This document shows, in pieces, positions 42,491-50,800 of a stretch of 64,000 bases of DNA. The first letter of the stretch is position 1; each line of letters begins with the position of its first letter. Below the pieces are notes generated by a model. That model saw nothing but the letters and a program-made list of their open reading frames with translations. It did not search any database and had not been told where the DNA came from. Source of the stretch: Falsibacillus albus. GTDB taxonomy: Bacteria; Bacillota; Bacilli; Bacillales; DSM-25281. The stretch covers positions 1-64,000 of the forward strand of contig NZ_RCVZ01000015.1 of assembly GCF_003668575.1 (NCBI RefSeq), given 5' to 3'. A program made the position numbers and the translations under genes.

Positions 42491-43249
42491 ATGGATCGTA
42501 TCGCAGTGATATCTGATATTCACGGGAATTTGACAGCTTTGGAAGCGGTCATCGGCAACATGAATGAACGAGGCGTCACACACGTCATCTGTCTTGGCGA
42601 CTTAGTCGGCAAAGGACCGCGCTCTAGTGAAGTGGTGGATCGAATTCGCGATCTATGCGATGTCGTTGTATATGGAAATTGGGACGAAGGCATCCAAAAA
42701 CCTTCGGAGCACGAAAGCGTCCGATGGCAGCAGGACCAGCTTGGGGAAGAAAGATTGGCTTACTTAGGCAGCCTTCCCTTTCATGTTGATTTTTACATGA
42801 GCGGGAAATATGTCCGCCTCTTCCACGCTTCAGCAAAAAGTGTCCATCATCGTGTGGTTCCGATGGTCCATCCACTTGAGGAAAAAATGGCCATGTTTGA
42901 CGCGTCACCTTGGATCAATTCAATTGAAGAGGAAAAGTCGCCGGATGTCGTAGGTTTCGGTGACATTCATGCAGCACTGATTGAACCGCTGGACCCGCAA
43001 AGGACTTTATTCAATGCAGGAAGTGTTGGAAATCCATTGGATCTGCCACAAGCCACCTATGCGATTTTGCACGGGGACTATTTATCTCGTGAATCTGGTC
43101 CTTTTTCAATAGAGATTGTCAGGGTGCCATACGATATCGAAAAAGAATTACATGTTGCGCAAACGATGAATTTGCCCGACTTGGATTATTATGCAATTGA
43201 ATTGCGGGATGCCGTTTATCGTGGAACCCTTAAACAAAAAGCAAAATAA
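42491..43249 (+). CDS. Calcineurin-like metallophosphoesterase
   Basis: 252 aa. Metal-binding motifs in order: SDIHGN (residues 8-13), GDLVGKGP (about 36-43), GNWD (about 61-64, Trp replacing the usual His/Cys), LFHAS (about 109-113), GFGDIH (about 153-158, in place of GHTH) and NAGSVGNP. This is the YfcE/diadenosine-tetraphosphatase-like group. The Trp in GNWD and Phe/Asp changes near GHTH are deviations that may alter metal use. AGGGGG 8 nt before ATG. Monocistronic with a strong terminator. Confidence 0.85.
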   Translation: MDRIAVISDIHGNLTALEAVIGNMNERGVTHVICLGDLVGKGPRSSEVVDRIRDLCDVVVYGNWDEGIQKPSEHESVRWQQDQLGEERLAYLGSLPFHVDFYMSGKYVRLFHASAKSVHHRVVPMVHPLEEKMAMFDASPWINSIEEEKSPDVVGFGDIHAALIEPLDPQRTLFNAGSVGNPLDLPQATYAILHGDYLSRESGPFSIEIVRVPYDIEKELHVAQTMNLPDLDYYAIELRDAVYRGTLKQKAK

Positions 43250-43329
43250 TTAAGAGGATTATAGTCAAAACCTAATTTTCTTTGAATATTGACTTATTGA
43301 AACGTTGCTCATTCGAAACGCCAATAATG

Positions 43330-43366
43330 AAAGCTTCCTTGTTTTTTTCATCAAGGAAGCTTTTTT
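43330..43366 (+). terminator. Terminator of the phosphoesterase gene
   Basis: AAGCTTCCTTG / CAAGGAAGCTT, perfect 11-bp stem, then TTTTTTG. Confidence 0.9.
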
Positions 43367-43399
43367 GTATGGTTGCTTTCTCAAAGATATCAGAATATT

Positions 43400-43490
43400 A
43401 GATGCTATTTGGTGAAGCAGGTGTGCGACTCCGGAGGGCTCACCGCTTGCCCTGCGGAAATCTAGCATCCTGCTGTGGACATCAACTTTG
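43400..43490. repeat. Degenerate copy of the GC-rich intergenic element
   Basis: GGTGTGCGACTCCGGAGGGCTCACCGCTTGCCCTGCGGAAATC resembles the GGAGTC/CTCACC/GCGGAAA pattern of the family. Together with the preceding terminator it accounts for the 43250-43591 gap. Confidence 0.5.
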
Positions 43491-43591
43491 CACAGACTTG
43501 GATGTAAAGAACTTCACGTATAACGCCATTAGTTTTTTTATGCTAAAATCGGGAAATAGAATAGCAAACAGAAAGAAAGGGAGAGTTAAAG

Positions 43592-43834
43592 GTGAATCTT
43601 GTCAGATGGTCATACGCCCGCTTGAATCATATCAAAGCGTCTTTTGACACTTTCCCTCACTCACCGGTGATTTTCAGAAGAATTAAAGGATATTATTTTG
43701 TCTATACCGTTCAGTGGTCTCCAGAAGATCCCTATATCGATCGAACTCAGCTTGAGAAAATGGAATGGCTGCTGAATATCGAACTGGGATTCGAAGATGA
43801 ATATCGAAAAAGAAAGGAATTCTATCCTTCTTAG
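43592..43834 (+). CDS. Conserved-looking small protein, 80 aa, unknown function
   Basis: GTG start with GGGAGAG about 7 nt upstream. Sequence is rich in aromatic and charged residues (VRWSYARLNHIKASFDTFPH, then IKGYYFVYTVQW), with no membrane helix and no cysteine. The even amino-acid composition suggests a folded cytosolic domain. I do not recognise it. Confidence 0.6.
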   Translation: MNLVRWSYARLNHIKASFDTFPHSPVIFRRIKGYYFVYTVQWSPEDPYIDRTQLEKMEWLLNIELGFEDEYRKRKEFYPS

Positions 43835-44005
43835 AAAAATTTCACCATTTGATGTTGGCCGAATCGCATAGGGCGAACTCCGAAGGGATCAACAAAGTTT
43901 ACGGAATGAGCAAAAAAAATCTTTGAACAAAGGGAGTTTGGCAGGACAAACTTAAGCCCCGAAGCATAATATGGTTAATAAATACGAAAGCGCAAGGTGG
44001 CAACA

Positions 44006-44158
44006 ATGGGGTTTTTCAACGATTTAAATTAACATTAACCTCAGAAAAAAGCTCCATTAACTATTTATAGAATCCCTGCTGAAGACAAAAAATACATCAA
44101 ACCTATGTCAAAGAGCCAAAAAATAAAAAGGTTAATGACCAATTTGCCTAAGAAATAA
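44006..44158 (+). pseudogene. Broken paralogue of the neighbouring 50-aa gene
   Basis: ATG at 44006 follows a good ribosome binding site (AAGGTGG, 5 nt) and reads MGFFNDLN, then two in-frame TAA codons separated by CAT, then in the same frame PQKKAPLTIYRIPAED ... SKSQKIKRLMTNLPKK. The tail aligns with the intact gene at 44261-44413 (IYPVKKEE ... DRKQQIKKLMKKYPTA). It is a disrupted duplicate, or a gene with an unusual stop arrangement. Confidence 0.65.
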
Positions 44159-44260
44159 GTTTTCGATAAAAAATAGGTTTACGTTGATGGACAAGCGATG
44201 ATTCCAAAAAAAGGAATGTTCATATAATATAGTAAACAGTCGCAAAAGGAGATGAAAAAT

Positions 44261-44413
44261 ATGTGCTTCTGCAATCAAATGAACAAGAGGAAAGCCGAAA
44301 AAAAATCTAACCTAAACATTTATCCTGTAAAAAAAGAGGAGCCAAACAAGTATCGACCGTTAGACAGAAAGCAGCAAATAAAAAAATTAATGAAAAAATA
44401 TCCAACTGCATAA
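44261..44413 (+). CDS. Small basic protein, 50 aa
   Basis: MCFCNQMNKRKAEKKSNLNI and so on, ending KLMKKYPTA. It has two N-terminal cysteines (CFC) and is very basic (15 Lys, 3 Arg). AAAAGGAGATG 6 nt before ATG is strong. CATATAATA at 44221-44229 fits a sigma-K or sigma-E -10 box (CATANNNTA), but no matching -35 is seen, so sporulation control is only a suggestion. A degenerate paralogue lies just upstream. Function unknown. Confidence 0.65.
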   Translation: MCFCNQMNKRKAEKKSNLNIYPVKKEEPNKYRPLDRKQQIKKLMKKYPTA

Positions 44414-44438
44414 CATTAGGATATTAAGGAGGATTACT

Positions 44439-44477
44439 ATGTCCTTTCCTTATAATAATTTCAATTTTTCAAACTAA
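44439..44477 (+). CDS. Possible 12-aa peptide MSFPYNNFNFSN
   Basis: An ideal ribosome binding site (AAGGAGG, 6 nt) precedes an ATG followed by only twelve codons, rich in Asn, Phe and Tyr. A hairpin (AAAGTCACA / TGTGACTTT, 44476-44510) begins at its stop. It could be a small sporulation peptide, a leader, or the remnant of a longer gene. Confidence 0.4.
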   Translation: MSFPYNNFNFSN

Positions 44478-44516
44478 AGTCACAAATCAGTACATATGAA
44501 TGTGACTTTTCTAGAG

Positions 44517-44544
44517 AAGCCGCCTAAATGATTGCGGTTTTTTT
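44517..44544 (+). terminator. Terminator closing the small-gene cluster
   Basis: AAGCCGC / GCGGTTT 7-bp stem (one G-T pair) followed by TTTT; it follows another hairpin at 44476-44510. Confidence 0.65.
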
Positions 44545-44605
44545 CTTTGCTTTGTGAAACCACCTTTCGATATCTACCAATCTTCGGCCGGAACGGGATG
44601 CTCCT

Positions 44606-44715
44606 GGCATCAAACCACTTTTTTGATTCCCTTCCTTCACCTTTTTGGCCATTGTCGGGCATCAAACCACCCTTTTGATTCCCTTCCTTCACCTTTTAGA
44701 AGAGTTTCGAGCGTC
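44606..44715. repeat. Two 52-bp repeats related to the left-edge array
   Basis: GGCATCAAACCAC ... TTTTGATTCCCTTCCTTCAC at 44606 recurs at 44658, 52 bp later. On the minus strand they spell GNQKGGLMPDN-like peptides that echo the GNQNGDLMPVR unit of the array at 1-500, but 52 bp is not a multiple of three and the frame breaks. The gap 44545-44802 holds nothing else I can name. Confidence 0.75.
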
Positions 44716-44802
44716 AACTCCTGCCTGCACCACCTCTTTGAACCAAGGCGCAGTTTCGATCCCTGTTATTTGATGCACCCTTATTTCAAATTACATTATG
44801 TA

Positions 44803-44836
44803 GACTGTATCATCTATGGATACAGTCATCTTTTTT
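44803..44836 (+). terminator. Hairpin with T-run abutting the giant gene
   Basis: GACTGTATC / GATACAGTC stem followed by ATC and six T on the plus strand, reaching the stop codon of the minus-strand giant gene. It is oriented for plus-strand transcripts; on the minus strand the stem forms, but no T-run follows. Confidence 0.6.
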
Positions 44837-47800
44837 ACAAGCCGCATTGAAAGACTATGGTTCCAGCGTCCAGGGAAATGTTTTCTGTTAAGTCAAGTTG
44901 AATCCAGTCATAGACCTTATCAACCTGGAAGCATCCGAAAAACTGTTCGATTTGCCCATTGATGGATGTGCCTATCATCTTGCCACATACATTATTCAAT
45001 AAATCCCTCGGGGCGCAAGTCATTACTTCCTTGCCTATCACTGCAGAAGCAGTGGAATAGAACCCTGCACAAACTCTTAATCTCACAGATGCATTTCCGT
45101 TCCTAGCATTGCCGCTTCCTCTGCAAACCAGACCATTTTGGCATGAGAAAGAATCAATTCGCAATTCAGTGGATGTTCCTTTTGGTGCACATACGATTAC
45201 ATCGTCCATGATCTTGAATGGGATAGGGACAGATACACACCTTGTTCCGGTCGTGACCAAAACAAATTGGATATATCCACCGAGTGAAAAGAATACCCGC
45301 TGAAGTTCTGCCCGTTCTCCTGATGGGAGGATGAATGGAAAATCCCCTCTTCCCAATTCTTCATATGAAAGTCGTTCTGGCTCAATTTCATTCCCCTCCG
45401 AATCTGTCAATATACAATCCAATGAAACCAGGTTATCCAATTGACAAAGATTGATGGCAATTGGATTCAATCGGATATTCAGAAGAACCGTCTCTCCATC
45501 TCCGACGATAACGGTGAATTCTCTTGAAATGTATCCTTCCGCAGAAGCCTCGATCACATAAGTTCCTGCTGACAGCCCGCTAATCAAATAAAGTCCCTGG
45601 GGATCTGTCAAATAGCTGGCCGTTGCCTCTTGAGAACCTTGAAGAAATACTTGAATCAAGGCTCCTTGAATCGGTCTATTCGTGACGTTGTTGACAATCC
45701 TTCCCTCAACGGCAGATGGGTTTCCTTCCAGCTGAAAATTAACGGTTTGATCAGGAGGGATAGTCGTTTGGATCGTCTGTGTGATAAAACCAGAAGCTGA
45801 TGCCTTCACATTGAATTGCCCGTTTGGAATTGTTTTCAGACTGTAATTGCCGTTTTGATCTGTAAGAGAGTAATCCACCAATTCATGTGTTGCAGCATCG
45901 AATATTTGAACCAAGGCTCCTTGAACCGGATTGCTTCCACTATCCGTTACAGTACCAGAAATAGTCGATCCAGTTGGATCCAGCGATGCGTCGACAACCA
46001 GACTGTCGCCTTGGTTAAGTGTGACAGGTACTGCCTCGGTAGAATATCCGGGAGCATTAAATACAAGCTGATAAGAACCAGGATGTATATTATCGATCAA
46101 ATATGCCCCAATTTGGTCTGAGTAGACCGTTGAGATTATGATGCCGGTTCCAAGAACTACAAGTCTTACAGCTGCGCCTTCGATCCCAGAAGTTGTTACA
46201 CTATCCGTCACAGTACCCGATATACTTGATAAACTTGGCTGCAGGCTAATGTTCAACGACCTTGTCTCACCATCCGTGATGCTCAAGTTGAAGGTTTGCT
46301 GCCCAAAACCTGGCGCAGATGAAACAATCGTATATGTTCCTGGCGGCAGTCCAATGATGGTATAGGTTCCATCGTTATCGGAAATATCACTATCGACAGG
46401 AACCGTCGTCCCTTCCAAAAACACCTGAACTAATGCACCGAATATAGCCTCCCCGTTTCCGCTGCTAAGGACTTTTCCAGTGATAATGGATCCCTCAGGC
46501 TGTAATGCCGCGTCTATGGTTTCACTTCCACCGGAAGACAGTGACACATTTTGAAGAAAACTTGTATATCCACTTGCGCTGATCACTACCTGATATTGAC
46601 CTTCCTTCAAGGTCGTTATATTATATTGGCCAAAGTCATCCGTATATTGGCTGGCAGCCAAAGCGCCACCTGATATTGAATATACTTGGACAAGTGCATT
46701 TTGAATGGGATTCATGGTCATTTGATCGGTCACTTGCCCTTGAATCTGTGCTGGTGTATCAAGAAGGGAAGCATTAACGGTTGTTGTAGTGTTGGGGGCC
46801 AGGATGACAGGAATGGCTGCCGATGCATAACCAGTTGCTGAAATGACAACCGTAAAGCTGCCGGTTGGGAGGTTTGGCAGCATATAATCCCCGTTTTCAT
46901 TAGTAAATGCGCTTTGGACGATGATGTCAGTATTGGGTACGATGAGATCAACCCTTGCATTTAGGATGGCAAGATTAGTGGAGGCATCTTTAATATTCCC
47001 CTCTACTGAAGCCGGATCCGGCGTCAATGACACATCGATTGATTTCATGTCGCCAGGCGCCACGATCACCTGTGTCGTAAATGCTTGAAAATCTGTCGCA
47101 GAATAGACGATGCGGTAATTCCCCTCTGACAGTCCTGCAATGGTGTAAATTCCATTGCTGTCGGTCAGTGTGCTGGAGATCAAAACATTGCTTCCTTGAT
47201 CGAACACTTGAACCAATGCCCCAGAAAGTCCTGTATGATTGACATCATTTTTAACAATCCCTGTAAGAGTAGCCGGATTTGGAAGGAGTGCTGCATTGAT
47301 AACCTTGGCTTCTCCTGGGACCAAGTTAAATAATATCCTTTGAGAACCATATCCATCGGCAGAAAAAACAACATTGAAATCACCTTCCGGCAATCCCCCG
47401 ATGGTGTAGTTGCCGGAAACATCTGTATAGGTGCTTGAAATTAGCGGTCCACTGCCATCAAAAAACACTTGGACAAGCGCATTCGTAATCTGAGCAGTTG
47501 TTAAATCATCCGATACGACGCCAGAAATCGATCCAGGGAATGGCTCCAATGATGCATCGTATGTTGTATAATCTCCTGGCTGCAGAGTAATGGAAGAAAT
47601 GACGGAATTATAATCACTGGCTGAAACGACGATGTTATAGGTTCCTGCAGGGATCATTGCCAATAGGTAATCACCGTTTACGTCCGTTAAAGTCTGACTG
47701 ATGATGATATCACTACCCGGAACCACCACACTGATGGATGCACCTAAAATACCGCTCATGGTTACAGCATCTTGGATATTTCCAGAAATATCAGCAGGTG

Positions 47801-50800
47801 ATGCTGGAAGTGACATATTTTGTACGATTGTGCTGTTGACAGGGACCACAACGCCGATGGTCCTGGAAGCATATCCTGGATAAGATGCTGTGATGGTATA
47901 GCTTCCAGCCTGCAGCCCTTGAATGGTATATGATCCGCTTCCATCCGTCTGTCCACTTGCAGCAAGTATATTCGTACCGGAAAAATACAGTTCTATCGCT
48001 GCGCCTACAATTGGTACTGTGGTAACTTCTTCAGTAATCAATCCATTCAACACTGAAGGTTGTGGCTGTAATGGGATATCAGCAGATGATGTTGCATTCG
48101 CCACAATGGTTACTTGCTTCTGATTGGATTGATAATCTGCATTTACAGCTGTCACTGTATAGCTTCCTGGGACCAAGCTGCCAATATGATAGAATCCAGA
48201 TGCAGCAGTTTGGACCGTTTGAACGACAGTCCCTTGTGCATCAATCACTTTAACCAGTGAATTCGGAAGCCCATCATATGTTACAGCGTCCGTGACGTTG
48301 CCGCTCACTTCACCTGGCTGCGGCGGCAATTCGAAATCAGCTGTAACTGTTTGGTTGCTCAATACATTTACTCCCTGAGCAATTGTTCCATAATCGGGAG
48401 CACTTGAAACCACTATATATACACTTTCATTCAACCCTATTGTCCTATACATTCCGGCTTGATCGGTTATGGTTGAAAATACAATTGGTCCTGTCGCTGA
48501 CATTTCCCTTACCACGATAGTAGCACCCGGAATGGTTTGAGCTGGATTCACCTGATCACGAACAGTTCCTTCGATATATCCAGGATCTGGTGCGAGAGCG
48601 AAACCAAGAATCGATTGAGAATTGGATTGAATCTGGGCACCTGCAGTTTGTGGTCCATAATTTACTGCGCTTGCAACAACGGTATAAGTTCCGGGGTTCA
48701 AGCCGCTCACCATATATTCACCAAAAGAGTCAGATTGAACTGTAGCGACGATTGTATCAGTATTATCAACCACCTGAAGTACCGCATTAACGACAGCTTC
48801 TCCAGTGACCATATTCGTGACATAACCCATAAGGCTGCCAGGATTCGGAGTCAAGATTAATTGCGTTGATACTATATCGCCTGGATTAGTAAAGACCGAA
48901 ACAGAATTCGATCCATAATTTTGAGCAGATGCTGTCAACGTCAACGTTCCGTATGGAAGTCCATTTACCTGAAACGTCCCATCCTGTCCAGTGACAGAAT
49001 TTCCTACAGCTAGACCGCTGTCATTGAAAATAATCAAGGCAGCCCCGGGAATTCCTTGCATTGATAATCCATCGACTATTGTCCCCTTGATGGTGACAGG
49101 GACTGCTTCCAATCTCAAGGTGACATTCGTAGCAATACCTGATGATACACTGATTGGTGTGGTCATGCTGTTATAGCCTGATACTGCTGCTTTAATGAAA
49201 TAATTACCTGGTTCGATATCCGGCAGCGTGAAGGTCCCGTCGGAATTGGCAACCGTATTGAGAAGAGGTGTGTTTTGAAGACTTAAAAGCGTGATTTGGA
49301 TGTTGTTTCCTGTAATCGGGTTACCGACAAGATTTTGGACTGCTCCACTGATGCTGCCTGGATTTGGAGAAAGGGAAATATTTGCGATTGTCGATTGATT
49401 GCTTGTAACTATCGCCCCTATTTGAGCGCTTCCGAAATTATTGGCTGAAGCAATGACATAATAGCTTCCTGGTGGAAGATTATTTACGACATAGTTGCCA
49501 AACACAGATGATACAGTGGATGAAACAAATTGATTGGTTGACGCATTCCGGATGATGACTGTCGCACCAGAAATAGGATTTCCTGTCAATATATCAGTTA
49601 TCTCCCCAGCTATGCTGCCTGGATCGGCAGTCAATTCAAAATCAATGCCTTTGATGTCTGATCCGGGTGTGGTCAAGACCCCCGTGCTTTTTGATGAGTA
49701 GTATGGGGCAGAAGCCTGCACTGTTAATGCACCAGACGGAAGACTGGAAATATAGTAATTACCATTATCATCAGAGAATCCCCTGCCCACAATCGTTTGA
49801 TTTTCATCCTGGATTATGATCGTTGCATTGGGAATTGCATGGCCATTACCATCGAAAATGTTCCCTGAAACGGATGCTGGAAGCGCCATGATTTCAATGG
49901 AAACTGTTTCACTCCCTCCTGGTGGAAGGTAGACGCCTGCTGACCCTGTTGAATAGTTTAAAGCTGCAGCTGTCACAATATAGTTTCCAGCCGATATCCC
50001 TGAAAATTGAAAGCTTCCATCAGGACCCGCTACCGTTGTACCCACCAATACATTATTGACATTAAACACTTGAATCACTGTATTCGCAGCAATTGGGGAA
50101 ACCAGGCCTGAAATCGTCCCAGGTGTACTTTCCAGACCGATATCGACAGGGGTTGTCGCATCTGATTGTACTTGAACACCTACAATACCAGTTTCAAACA
50201 ACTGTGCTGATACATTCAGTGTATAAAAACCTGGAGTAACTCCTCCTAAGAAGTAGTTTCCATTAGAATCGGTCAATACTGTATTGATTAAAGAGCCAAA
50301 AGAATCTGTCAAGGACACTGATGCACCGGCAATTCCTTGACCGACATTGTTATTGTCATAGATTCTTCCCTGGATGCTTCCTGGATCTGGATATAAGGCA
50401 AAATTGATGGTTTCTGCTGTATTGGATTGAATCACTACATCAGAAAGCCCAATTTGATAACCACTTGCAGAAGCCACTGCGGTATAAGTTCCAGGTGCAA
50501 GGTTGGAAATCATATAGTGCCCTGCTTGATCTGAGAACGTAGACTGGACCACTGTTCCTGAAGAATCCAGGATCCTCACTTCGATGCCGGCACCTGAAAT
50601 CGGCTGGGTCGTTAATGCGTCTGTAATGATACCTGTAATTCCACCAGGGTTTTCCGCGAGTTGAAAATTGACGGTTGATGTAGTTCCTGCAGAAATAATT
50701 GCCCCCATCGACATGGACTGATAACCATCTTTGCTGGCGATGACGGTAAATGAGCCAGGTTCAAGATTGGGAACTGTATAAGTCCCATCCGTTTGAGTAA

